Source: Bacteroidota bacterium
GTDB lineage: Bacteria; Bacteroidota; Bacteroidia; Flavobacteriales; Flavobacteriaceae
Direction of reading: 5' to 3'
Assembly (NCBI GenBank): GCA_024279425.1
Contig: JAJRRO010000032.1
Coordinates: 124,001 to 188,000, forward strand
Length of the DNA stretch: 64,000 nucleotides
Positions 19,614 through 27,815 of this stretch are shown here, piece after piece. A program made the translations under genes and the position numbers. Positions within the stretch are counted from its first letter, which is position 1. The number at the start of each line of letters is the position of its first letter. A model generated the notes under the pieces. The model did no database searches. It saw nothing but the letters and a program-made list of their open reading frames with translations, and was not told where the DNA came from.

Positions 19614-20880
19614 TGGCGTTCGCTCTCTTTTTGCCATACTCAGGCGGATATTTAAGATATTTCAATATAAATAAGGCTGGCAGTGCAGCAATGACGACCC
19701 AAATAAAGAACCCGTCATAACCTAACCATTCTTGTACAAAACCACTTATTAGACCTGGTAGCATCATTCCTAGTGCCATAAATCCGGTGGCCAAGGCATA
19801 ATGTGAAGTTTTGGATTCCCCTTCCGCAATATAAATCAGATAGACCATAAAACCTGCAATACCAAAACCATAACCAAATTGCTCTAAAACAACAGTTGTA
19901 ACCACTGCAACAATATTTGTAGTGTTTGTTATTGCCAAAAAAGCATAAAAGGCATTTGGGACATTTATGGCCAGTACCATTGGTAGCATCCATTTTTTTA
20001 GTCCATCCCTGGAAATTAAAATACCGCCTAAAATTCCACCTATGGTTAACATAATGACACCTACAGTACCATAGATCGTACCTACCTCTGCAGTTGAATA
20101 GCCCAACCCGCCAACTTCTTTGGAATCAAGAAAAAAGGGTGAAGCCATTTTTACCAATTGAGATTCTCCTAAACGGAAAAAAAGTATAAAAGCCAAGGCG
20201 ATACCCATTCCTTTCTTTGCGAAAAATGAAGAGAAAACTTGGAAAAATTCCACTGGATTATCTTTTTTTATGGCATCTAATGACTCATATTTTGGAGTTA
20301 CGAAAAAATTGGCTACTGTTAAACTTAACATGAGTAGCGCCGAAACAATCATTGTGACCGACCAAGCTTTGGTATTATCACCGTAATAGTTCTCCAGAAA
20401 TCCAGCGAGGATTACCAAAAGTCCTTGACCCGTTACATTCGCTAATTTGTAGAAAACACTTCTGAATCCTACGAAAAACGCTTGCCGGTCCTGGGTTAAA
20501 CCAATCATATAATAACCATCAGAGGCTACATCATTGGTTGCGGATGCAAAACCGACCATCCAGAAACAGGCCAAAGTGGTCACAAAGAAAATGTTGGTGG
20601 GTAAGGTAAGTCCAATGCCCAGAAGCCCTATAGAGGCCAATAACTGCATGGCAAGCAGCCAATTCCTTTTGGTACTGATCATATCTATATAAGGACTCCA
20701 GAGCGGTTTTATAACCCATGGTAAATACAACCAACTGGTATATAGACCAATATCAGCATTGCTTATACCTAGTTTTTTGTACATAATTACAGATACGGTT
20801 ACCACCATTACAAAAGGCAGGCCTTGCGTAAAATAGAGTACTGGAATCCAAACCCAGGCCCCTTTATTTTTCTGTACCAT
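19606..20880 (-). CDS. ampG: AmpG-like muropeptide permease (MFS)
   Basis: Inner-membrane transporter expected to import GlcNAc-anhydroMurNAc (peptides) released during wall turnover. The 424-aa protein has 12 predicted helices and the AmpG-type N-terminus WIPVLYFTQGLPFVMVV, followed by DIGLYTSWLYLPWVIKPLWSPYID (about 40-63), typical of the family. Its gene overlaps the upstream DigH-like gene by 17 bases and the downstream nagZ by 8, so translation is probably coupled. The gene context (nagZ, anmK, murQ, nagB) strongly supports the muropeptide assignment over another MFS sugar carrier. Confidence 0.88.
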   Translation of the reverse strand: MVQKNKGAWVWIPVLYFTQGLPFVMVVTVSVIMYKKLGISNADIGLYTSWLYLPWVIKPLWSPYIDMISTKRNWLLAMQLLASIGLLGIGLTLPTNIFFVTTLACFWMVGFASATNDVASDGYYMIGLTQDRQAFFVGFRSVFYKLANVTGQGLLVILAGFLENYYGDNTKAWSVTMIVSALLMLSLTVANFFVTPKYESLDAIKKDNPVEFFQVFSSFFAKKGMGIALAFILFFRLGESQLVKMASPFFLDSKEVGGLGYSTAEVGTIYGTVGVIMLTIGGILGGILISRDGLKKWMLPMVLAINVPNAFYAFLAITNTTNIVAVVTTVVLEQFGYGFGIAGFMVYLIYIAEGESKTSHYALATGFMALGMMLPGLISGFVQEWLGYDGFFIWVVIAALPALFILKYLKYPPEYGKKRANANE

Positions 20881-22384
20881 TTTTTTTGTTTAAATGAATT
20901 AATATTGGTTCACTTTCCTGTCCAAATTTGTTGATAAATGTCAAGGCAAGATGTTTTTTTGTGCCAATGCTATTTCGCGCTAGGTGAATTTGGTTCTTTT
21001 CAATAGGTATCTTGGAAATTAGTTTTTGAATGGAATACTCCGACTTATTCTTCTTTCCCGACGAATAGACCAATGCATACCGATAGTCTTGTACTGCATT
21101 TATATCTAGTTTAATATAATTTTCGTCTTCATAAATTGAATCTATTTCAATAGCACCGCTTCCCAGGCTTGGGGCAAAGGGCGAGACAGGGGGCAGGGCC
21201 GGTGTTTTGTAATACTTTTTTTTGATGTATTCAGCGATATCTTGATTGTTATCCATTAGGCTTTTTGCGCTGAAAAATATGTTGCCCCGTACTTCCCCGG
21301 TATTGCGTGACAGTTTAAGTTGATTGGGCAGCTCCTTTTTATTGTCCCAAGACTTGTCGCTATTATTCCGTACTTTATAAGCACCATTGCCTATATAAAG
21401 ATTAGTGTTACTACTATTCTTAGCCCACCATTTTACAATCTTAGAGTGTGAGGCTACGGGAAGGTCCATACTCCAATACACCTGCGGAGTTATATAATCT
21501 ATCCAACCATTTTCCATCCAAGTGATGGGGTCGGCATATAGATCTTCATAAGTCGTTTGACCTGCCTTGGTGTCCGAACCTCTGGGGTCAGTAGAATTAT
21601 TTTTCCAAACCCCAAATGGGCTGACACCCAATTGGACCCAAGGTTTTTTGTTCTTGATGACCTTGTGGATGTTCTCCACTAAAGAATCAACGTTACTGCG
21701 TCGCCAGTCTTGCAAAGATTGTCGGGGCAGGGCATTATGGGAATAAGACAGAGAATCTTCGAAGAACTCACCTTTTATTTTGTACGGATAAAAGTAATCA
21801 TCAAAATGTATGGCATCGATGTCATAGTTGGTCACTATCTCATCCATTATTGCCACCAACCGCTTACGAACTTCAGGAAGCCCAGGATTATAATAGTATT
21901 TTTTACCGTATTTGACCATCCATTCAGGATGCAGATTAAAGTCATGGGCAGGGCTAAGAATTTCGGTCTTTAAATCAAAGGTAGCCCTATATGGATTCAA
22001 CCATGCATGAAATTCAAATCCGCGGTTATGGCTCTCGTTTATCATCCATTCCAAAATATCAAAATCGGAATCTGGGGATGAACCTTCCTTGCCAGTTAAG
22101 AAACGAGACCATGGTGCGTATTTTGAATCATAAAATGCATCACCAGCAGTTCTGACCTGCACTATGATCGCATTAAAATTAAGTTCATCGTAAAAGTGAA
22201 GGATTTGCAAAAAATCCTTTTTTTGCTTTTCAATTTGATCATTACCATTTTTTGGCCAATCAATGTTAACGACTGTGGCGACCCATACTCCCCTAAACTC
22301 CGTTTTTGGTTGCGGGACGGACTTGAAAACTCCGCAAGAAGTAAGACCTAGAAGAATAAAAAGAAGGCTGGTTTTTTTTAGCAT
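20864..22384 (-). CDS. GHL10 (DUF187) glycosyl hydrolase-like lipoprotein, DigH-like
   Basis: Predicted lipoprotein with a GHL10 domain, the family of Escherichia coli DigH (YddW), which cuts glycan strands stripped of peptides. From the chosen ATG at 22384 the signal sequence MLKKTSLLFILLGLTSCG ends in a lipobox with the Cys at about 17. The catalytic-barrel start FRGVWVATVVNIDWP is at about 30-44, followed by FDELNFNAIIVQVRTAGDA and DIDAIHFDDYFYPY, typical of the family. The C-terminal 90 residues look like a fibronectin-type add-on. It is 59 bases downstream of nagB and overlaps ampG by 17 bases, so it likely supplies muropeptide substrates at the cell envelope. The activity is inferred, not proven. 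Confidence 0.85.
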   Translation of the reverse strand: MLKKTSLLFILLGLTSCGVFKSVPQPKTEFRGVWVATVVNIDWPKNGNDQIEKQKKDFLQILHFYDELNFNAIIVQVRTAGDAFYDSKYAPWSRFLTGKEGSSPDSDFDILEWMINESHNRGFEFHAWLNPYRATFDLKTEILSPAHDFNLHPEWMVKYGKKYYYNPGLPEVRKRLVAIMDEIVTNYDIDAIHFDDYFYPYKIKGEFFEDSLSYSHNALPRQSLQDWRRSNVDSLVENIHKVIKNKKPWVQLGVSPFGVWKNNSTDPRGSDTKAGQTTYEDLYADPITWMENGWIDYITPQVYWSMDLPVASHSKIVKWWAKNSSNTNLYIGNGAYKVRNNSDKSWDNKKELPNQLKLSRNTGEVRGNIFFSAKSLMDNNQDIAEYIKKKYYKTPALPPVSPFAPSLGSGAIEIDSIYEDENYIKLDINAVQDYRYALVYSSGKKNKSEYSIQKLISKIPIEKNQIHLARNSIGTKKHLALTFINKFGQESEPILIHLNKKNGTEK

Positions 22385-22443
22385 GTTGGTTGAAAAAAGG
22401 CCCATTTCACTAAAATAGGCCTTTAATTATCTAAACAATAAAA

Positions 22444-24372
22444 TTAATCGAATTTGTGGCGTACAAATGCCTCCATAGCAGCATAATCAGATAACCCAAG
22501 GGCCTTATAACGCTGAGCGGTATCTCGATTGCGTTCTTCGACCCGCATCCAGAACTCCCTAGCATCATCACCTTGGAACATAACGCCATCTTTCTGGGAT
22601 TGGTGACAAAATATGGCAAAGCGCTTTTTCATGACCTGGCTCGGGCTCATGGGTACTGCCATTTCAATATCACTGATATCCCATTCGTGCCATGCCCCTC
22701 GATAAAGCCATAACCAACAATCCTTCATGAAAGGTTCTGATTTTAGTCGTTTCATTGACTCAAAAACAGCGTCTAGGCAAACTTTATGCGTGCCATGCGG
22801 ATCTGCCAAATCTCCTGCGGCAAATATCTGATGGGGTTTTATTTCTTTGATTAAATTACTCATAATCTCAATATCAGCCTCTGATAGATTATTTTTCTTA
22901 ATCGTACCAGTTTCATAAAATGGTAAATTCAAGAAATGAACGCTGGCATCTTCAAGACCTACATATCTGGTGGCTGCATAGGATTCCCCTCTCCGAATGG
23001 CACCTTTTAGTTTTCGTACTTCCAAAGTGTCAAAGGAGTTCTTTTCCTTAGTTAAAATATCTTTAATTATTATTTCCGATTTTTTGGATGGACTTATACT
23101 ATTTGAAATTTCTGCAAATTTTAAGGCTTCGGTATCCGAGACAGCTATGTTTCCTGAGGTTTGGTAAGCAACATGAACCTCATGTCCCTGTTCAACCAAC
23201 CTATCGAAGGTGCCTCCCATTGAAATAACATCATCATCTGGGTGAGGGCTGAAGATAATGACCCTTTTTTTAGCCGGATTTGCTCTTTCAGGCCTGCTCG
23301 TGTCATCGGCATTGGGCTTACCTCCTGGCCATCCTGTAATAGTATGTTGCAGTTTATTGAACATCTTTATATTCAGATCATATGAATCTTCCAAAGTCAG
23401 AAGGTCTGACATACCATTATCATTATAATCTTTATCCGTTAAGTTTAGAATTGATTTTTGGGTTTTGCCACATAGCCAGACAATGGCCTTTGAAGTAAGT
23501 TCCTTGGTCCATTCACAGGATTCTACTAACCAAGGTGTCTTGTTTCTAGTCAATTCACTTCCTGCTCCCGAATCCAACACAAAGGTTACGTTATTATGCT
23601 CTTGTAGGTAGGTTGCGGGTACATGGGAAGATATGTCTCCCTCAACGGTTTTTTTAATAATATCCGCTTTGTTATGCCCCCAGCCCAATAGTACGATTCT
23701 TTTGGCGCTTCGCACAGTGGAAATTCCCATGGTCACTGCCTTTCTCGGTACATGATCTATACCCAGGAAGGCGGGTGCAGCATCTACCCGCGTTATGTGA
23801 TCTAGGGTAATGACCCTAGTGCCTGAGTTGTAATGTGAACCAGGTTCGTTGAAACCAATATGACCCGTTCTTCCAATACCTAATAATTGAAAATCGAGGC
23901 CTCCAAAATCCTTGATTTTCTTGTCATAACCTAGGCAATATTCCACGGCCTCATCAGTTGTGATTTTGCCATCTGGAATATTGATGTTTTCCGGTAATAT
24001 ATCTATATGGTTGAACAAATGCTCATGCATAAAGTAAAAGTAACTTTGCATGTCGCCTTTGTCCATAGGCAAATATTCATCTAAATTAAAGGTAACCACA
24101 TTTGAAAAATTCAGCCCTTCCTCCTTATGCATTCTTACTAATTCCTCATATACCTTAATAGGCGATGAACCAGTAGCTAATCCCAGTACACATGATTTGC
24201 CCAAAGATCTTTTTTCCTTGATTAACTTGGCAATTTCCTGAGCGACCCTTATTGAGCCTTCATTTGAATCATTGAAGATTACGTTGTGGATTTTTTCAAA
24301 ACGTGTTTCTTCAAATTGGCCTGCTGGTCTATGACTAATATCTATTCCAGTTTTTCGTAAAATTGTTTTCAT
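22444..24372 (-). CDS. nagB: Glucosamine-6-phosphate deaminase fused to a PIG-L (LmbE) deacetylase-like domain
   Basis: The N-terminal part (about 30-300 of 642) is a complete NagB deaminase, which converts glucosamine-6-phosphate to fructose-6-phosphate and ammonia: NLDEY with the catalytic Asp at 98 and GIGRTGHIGFNEPG at 165-178. The C-terminal part (from about 368) is a PIG-L/LmbE domain with the zinc motif SPHPDDD (375-381) and a second metal region ADPHGTHKVC. PIG-L domains commonly remove N-acetyl groups from sugars, so the fusion might deacetylate GlcNAc-6-phosphate before deamination; no separate nagA occurs here. The ATG at 24372 was chosen because a TAnnTTTG element lies between it and the in-frame ATG at 24411. 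Confidence 0.93.
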   Translation of the reverse strand: MKTILRKTGIDISHRPAGQFEETRFEKIHNVIFNDSNEGSIRVAQEIAKLIKEKRSLGKSCVLGLATGSSPIKVYEELVRMHKEEGLNFSNVVTFNLDEYLPMDKGDMQSYFYFMHEHLFNHIDILPENINIPDGKITTDEAVEYCLGYDKKIKDFGGLDFQLLGIGRTGHIGFNEPGSHYNSGTRVITLDHITRVDAAPAFLGIDHVPRKAVTMGISTVRSAKRIVLLGWGHNKADIIKKTVEGDISSHVPATYLQEHNNVTFVLDSGAGSELTRNKTPWLVESCEWTKELTSKAIVWLCGKTQKSILNLTDKDYNDNGMSDLLTLEDSYDLNIKMFNKLQHTITGWPGGKPNADDTSRPERANPAKKRVIIFSPHPDDDVISMGGTFDRLVEQGHEVHVAYQTSGNIAVSDTEALKFAEISNSISPSKKSEIIIKDILTKEKNSFDTLEVRKLKGAIRRGESYAATRYVGLEDASVHFLNLPFYETGTIKKNNLSEADIEIMSNLIKEIKPHQIFAAGDLADPHGTHKVCLDAVFESMKRLKSEPFMKDCWLWLYRGAWHEWDISDIEMAVPMSPSQVMKKRFAIFCHQSQKDGVMFQGDDAREFWMRVEERNRDTAQRYKALGLSDYAAMEAFVRHKFD

Positions 24373-24408
24373 AATAGGTTCTCTATGACATTGCTTTATA
24401 AATTCATG

Positions 24409-24416
24409 CAAATGTA
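24409..24416 (-). promoter_or_regulatory. -7 promoter element (TACATTTG) for the nagB-anmK operon
   Basis: Exact TAnnTTTG match on the minus strand; transcription would begin near 24402, about 30 bases before the nagB start at 24372. The first 13-bp operator-like repeat (24435-24447) starts 19 bases upstream of it, so it covers the expected -33 position, a good place for a repressor or activator. Confidence 0.5.
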
Positions 24417-24434
24417 TGGAATAAATTCAATACC

Positions 24435-24469
24435 TGCTGTTTTTTGCTACAAATCATGCTGTTTTTTGC
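24435..24469 (-). promoter_or_regulatory. Candidate operator: two identical 13-bp direct repeats 22 bp apart
   Basis: TGCTGTTTTTTGC occurs at 24435-24447 and again at 24457-24469, so corresponding bases are 22 bp apart, about two helical turns. A shorter copy in the opposite direction (AAAACAGCA) is at 24514-24522, near the deoR-side promoter. The sites fill the region between the divergent nagB and deoR-murQ transcripts, and the adjacent DeoR-type regulator is the obvious candidate binder. Direct repeats on one face of the helix are known for DeoR-family operators. Confidence 0.6.
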
Positions 24470-24539
24470 AATAATATTTTATTAACAGTTAAAATCATTA
24501 TTTAAAACGGAATAAAACAGCAAAATAAGATTGTTTTAT

Positions 24540-24547
24540 TATCTTTG
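24540..24547 (+). promoter_or_regulatory. -7 promoter element (TATCTTTG) for the deoR-murQ transcript
   Basis: Exact TAnnTTTG match on the plus strand; transcription would begin near 24554, about 15 bases before the regulator start at 24569. No TTTG at the normal -33 distance. The inverted operator-like copy AAAACAGCA (24514-24522) sits directly upstream at the -33 region. Confidence 0.5.
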
Positions 24548-24568
24548 TAGAACCATGTTTACTATTTT

Positions 24569-25318
24569 ATGTTAAAGGAAGAACGTCACCAAACCATACT
24601 TACCCATGTAGAGCTTCACAATAGGGTCTTATTAACTGACATTGCTGAGATTTTGGATGTTTCAATTGATACAGTGCGCCGCGATGTTAAGGAGCTGGAC
24701 CAAGAAAGCAAATTACGGAAAGTGCATGGAGGGGCTATTTCGCTAGGATTTACTACCAATAGTGCCAGAAACAACAATATTTATGCACTTGCCCAAAAAA
24801 CGGTGATTGCTGAAAAAGCAGCTTCGTTACTTAAAAATGGGGGCGTTATTTTTATCGATGGAGGGACCACATGTTTGGAATTGGTCAGAATAATACCCTC
24901 GGATATACAATTAACTTGCTTTACGCTCAGTCTTCCCGTGGCTATGGAATTGAATAGTAAGCCCAATGTGGAGGTTATCTTTATTGGGGGTAAAATAGCC
25001 AAAGAAGCACAGATGTCAATAGGGGCGAGCGCGACCGATAGTCTATCTGAGATCAAGGTCGATTATAGTTTTATTGGTACGGGCTATGTGGATCCGGCCT
25101 TTGGATTGACGGAGTTTGATTGGGATATCGTTCAGGTAAAGAAAGCCATAATCAAGGCCTCGAAAAAAACTGTACTTTTGTGCATATCCGAAAAACTGAA
25201 TTCTCAGCACCGCTATAAAACATGCGATATAAAAGCTATTGATACCATGATTACCGAATTGGATTCCAATGCCGACCAATTGAAACTTTTTAGAAACTAC
25301 GACGTTCATCTTATTTAA
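24569..25318 (+). CDS. DeoR-family transcriptional regulator of the recycling locus
   Basis: Sugar-phosphate-responsive DNA-binding protein of 249 aa. The N-terminal winged helix contains LLTDIAEILDVSIDTVRRDVKEL (about 21-43) followed by the family signature KLRKVHGGAI. The C-terminal sensor domain (DeoRC) has the pattern VIFIDGGTTCLEL (about 94-106) and FIGGKIAKEAQMSIG. The effector is probably a sugar phosphate from the pathway, for example GlcN-6-P, GlcNAc-6-P or MurNAc-6-P, but this is inferred from position only. It is followed by murQ after 6 bases and is divergent from nagB. Confidence 0.9.
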   Translation: MLKEERHQTILTHVELHNRVLLTDIAEILDVSIDTVRRDVKELDQESKLRKVHGGAISLGFTTNSARNNNIYALAQKTVIAEKAASLLKNGGVIFIDGGTTCLELVRIIPSDIQLTCFTLSLPVAMELNSKPNVEVIFIGGKIAKEAQMSIGASATDSLSEIKVDYSFIGTGYVDPAFGLTEFDWDIVQVKKAIIKASKKTVLLCISEKLNSQHRYKTCDIKAIDTMITELDSNADQLKLFRNYDVHLI

Positions 25319-25324
25319 TCAAAA

Positions 25325-26137
25325 ATGAATTATACAAAAATTACCGAAACTCCATCAAACTATGATAATTTGGAGCAAATGGATACCGCTGCTATTTTGG
25401 AAAACATGAATAAGGAAGACAGAGGGGTTGCGGATGCCGTGGCCTTGGTAATTCCTCAGATAACCCAATTGGTAGATGCTTTGGCGGAACGTTTTGAAAA
25501 AGGAGGACGATTGTTTTATATTGGTGCAGGAACCAGTGGTCGGTTGGGCATTTTGGATGCTTCTGAAATACCACCGACTTATGGCATGCCCCATGAGAGA
25601 GTGGTGGGATTAATTGCTGGAGGAGATATTGCAATTAGAAAATCAGTAGAACATGCTGAAGATAATGAACAGCAAGCCTGGAAAGATTTACAAAAACATA
25701 ATATTTCCAGGAATGATGTTGTTGTAGGAATTGCTGCTTCGGGTACAACGCCCTATGTGATTGGTGGATTGAATGACGCCAAGGCCAACGGTTTACTTAC
25801 AGGGGGTATTACCAATAACCCTGGATCACCACTTGCATTGGTTGCTGATATTCCTATAGAGGTTAATGTTGGCCCCGAGTTTGTTACGGGTAGTACGCGT
25901 ATGAAAAGTGGTACTTCCCAAAAACTGGTACTTAATATGATCTCTACGGCATTGATGATAAGGATAGGTAGAGTAAAAGGAAACAAGATGGTAAATATGC
26001 AATTAAGTAATACTAAGCTTTTAGACCGGGGTACCCGATACCTTGTTGAAGGATTGGGAGTAGATTATACTAAAGCTGAAAAATTGCTTAAGAAATACGG
26101 ATCGGTAAAAAAAGCTTTAGAAGCTGAAAACAAATAA
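25325..26137 (+). CDS. murQ: N-acetylmuramic acid 6-phosphate etherase
   Basis: Cleaves the lactyl ether of MurNAc-6-phosphate to GlcNAc-6-phosphate and lactate in the cytosol. The 270-aa protein is an SIS-domain enzyme with the signature FYIGAGTSGRLGILDASEIPPTYG, of which GAGTSGRLG is at about 65-73, the ATEDN-like segment HAEDNEQQAW (with the catalytic Glu region, about 104-113), and NPGSPLA and GSTRMKSGT phosphate-binding loops. It is somewhat shorter than the common 300-aa form, with a reduced C-terminal helical tail. It forms a two-gene operon with the DeoR-type regulator. Confidence 0.95.
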   Translation: MNYTKITETPSNYDNLEQMDTAAILENMNKEDRGVADAVALVIPQITQLVDALAERFEKGGRLFYIGAGTSGRLGILDASEIPPTYGMPHERVVGLIAGGDIAIRKSVEHAEDNEQQAWKDLQKHNISRNDVVVGIAASGTTPYVIGGLNDAKANGLLTGGITNNPGSPLALVADIPIEVNVGPEFVTGSTRMKSGTSQKLVLNMISTALMIRIGRVKGNKMVNMQLSNTKLLDRGTRYLVEGLGVDYTKAEKLLKKYGSVKKALEAENK

Positions 26138-26151
26138 TACGGTTATTATTT
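26132..26151. terminator. AT-only hairpin covering the two convergent stop codons
   Basis: AAATAATA (26132-26139), loop CGGT, TATTATTT (26144-26151). The stem contains the stop codons of both murQ and the cytochrome gene, which end only 8 bases apart. With no G-C pairs the stem is weak, so its terminator role is uncertain. Confidence 0.35.
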
Positions 26152-26547
26152 CGTAACGGCTTGCACTTCTTCCAAAGTGACCATCTGGTCGGAGGAATTT
26201 CCCCAAGAATTCAGAATATAGTTCATTACATCGGCAATTTCCTCATCTTCCAGACCCAATTGATCCATGATATTGTTATAAACAATGCCATTTACAGTAA
26301 GTTCACCTTGTTGACCATACTTTATCCCTTTAATACTGGCCTCCCGATTGTTCATCAAATAATCTGATTTGGCCAAAGGCGGAAACGTATAGGGAACTCC
26401 CTCACCATTGCCCATATGACAGGTAACACAGAAGTCGGCATATATTTCAGCACCTCTCTGTATGCTCTCTTCTAGTTTAGGTTCTTGATGCAAAAGGATT
26501 GACGCGCCAATAATGGCTGCGATATAAAAAAATAGTATCATCTTCAT
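26146..26547 (-). CDS. Class I cytochrome c
   Basis: Small exported c-type cytochrome of 133 aa. A hydrophobic N-terminus (about 3-19) serves as signal or anchor, the haem-binding CVTCH motif is at 40-44, and a conserved C-terminal helix (EEIADVMNYILNSWGN) carries the probable Met ligand. It starts 5 bases after the PQQ-type sugar dehydrogenase gene, so it is the likely electron acceptor for that enzyme in the periplasm. The partner role comes from gene order only. Confidence 0.88.
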   Translation of the reverse strand: MKMILFFYIAAIIGASILLHQEPKLEESIQRGAEIYADFCVTCHMGNGEGVPYTFPPLAKSDYLMNNREASIKGIKYGQQGELTVNGIVYNNIMDQLGLEDEEIADVMNYILNSWGNSSDQMVTLEEVQAVTK

Positions 26548-26552
26548 TGGGG

Positions 26553-27674
26553 TTAATCCTTAGGCACCAATTTGTAGATGCCCTTTCCCTCAATAGCCAC
26601 ATAGATTAGGCCATCAGTTCCTTGTCTTACATTTCTGACCCGACCTAAATCGCCCATTAGTTTTTCGCGGTTTGTTACTTTGCTTCCTTGCAAAGTGAGC
26701 CTTTCCAAGTATTGAAAAGCCAAAGAGCCCACAAGTAGACTTCCCTTCCAACCTTTATATTTATCTGAAGTTACAAAAGCCATTCCACTTGGTGCAATTG
26801 AAGGAACCCAGTAATGAATGGGTTGGTTCATACCTTCCATCTCGGTTTTATCGGTAATTGGTGTGCCACTATAGTTAATTCCATAGGTAATCAATGGCCA
26901 TCCATAGTTTGCACCTTTTTCAACAATATTTATCTCGTCACCACCTTTGGGTCCGTGTTCATGGTCCCAAATTCTACCGGTTTCAGGATGCTTGGTCAAT
27001 CCTTGAGGATTTCTATGTCCGTAGCTGTATATGGCAGTCTTGGCACCTGCGGTACTCACAAAAGGATTATCTTCAGGTATTCTTCCGTCGTCAAATAATC
27101 TATATATTTTGCCACCATCTCTGGTCAAGTCCTGCGGATTAACGTCTCGTGCCCCTCGCTCTCCAATTGAAAAATAAAGGTACCCCTCGTCGTCAAACAC
27201 AATCCTTGACCCAAAGTGTTGTCCTTTGGTGGTATTGGGTGTTGCTTTATATAATACCTCAATATCCTGTAATGAATTGTCCTGTAATCTAGCACGGGTG
27301 ATTACCGTATGTCCACCTTTTTCACTTCCCTCCTCAGAAGCGTAAGAAAAATAAACCCACCCGTTATCTGAATAATTAGGGTGCAAAACTACATCCATAA
27401 GGCCTCCTTGTCCTCTTGCATAAATACTTGGTACATTCGAAATCGCTATTTTTTCACCATTTTTGAAATGAATCAATTCTCCAGATTTTTCAGTCACCAA
27501 CATACTACCATCAGGTAAGAATGTCATACCCCATGGAATCTGTAGCTCATCGATTAAAAGCTCTGCTGTAAAAGGAATATTTGAGGGGGTACCAACCTCA
27601 TTTTCAGCATCCTGAGCGCAAGAAAAATTGAGCGTTACAACGATTAAATATATATATACAATACTTTTTTTCAT
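26553..27674 (-). CDS. PQQ-dependent aldose sugar dehydrogenase-type lipoprotein
   Basis: Beta-propeller protein of the soluble glucose/aldose sugar dehydrogenase family (GSDH). The 373-aa product begins with a lipoprotein-type signal (MKKSIVYIYLIVVTLNFSC, Cys at 19). Family landmarks are PWGMTFLPDGSMLVTEKSG (47-65), HPNYSDNGWVYFSY, GQHFGSRIVFDDEGYLYFSIG with the probable catalytic His153, GHRNPQGL and WDHEHGPKGGDEIN, the last two typical of PQQ and calcium binding. The following cytochrome c gene suggests periplasmic oxidation of a sugar to the lactone with electrons passed to the respiratory chain. No PQQ biosynthesis genes are in the window. Confidence 0.9.
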   Translation of the reverse strand: MKKSIVYIYLIVVTLNFSCAQDAENEVGTPSNIPFTAELLIDELQIPWGMTFLPDGSMLVTEKSGELIHFKNGEKIAISNVPSIYARGQGGLMDVVLHPNYSDNGWVYFSYASEEGSEKGGHTVITRARLQDNSLQDIEVLYKATPNTTKGQHFGSRIVFDDEGYLYFSIGERGARDVNPQDLTRDGGKIYRLFDDGRIPEDNPFVSTAGAKTAIYSYGHRNPQGLTKHPETGRIWDHEHGPKGGDEINIVEKGANYGWPLITYGINYSGTPITDKTEMEGMNQPIHYWVPSIAPSGMAFVTSDKYKGWKGSLLVGSLAFQYLERLTLQGSKVTNREKLMGDLGRVRNVRQGTDGLIYVAIEGKGIYKLVPKD

Positions 27675-27815
27675 AATTCAACGTTAAATTTTAATAATAA
27701 TAGGACAGCCGATAAGGCCCAAAGATAAATAGTAAATATAAGTTTAAATAATTACACTAAAGAATATACTTAAATCCCCAATTCAAGCATATTCTTACCA
27801 AAACTGACTTAACCT

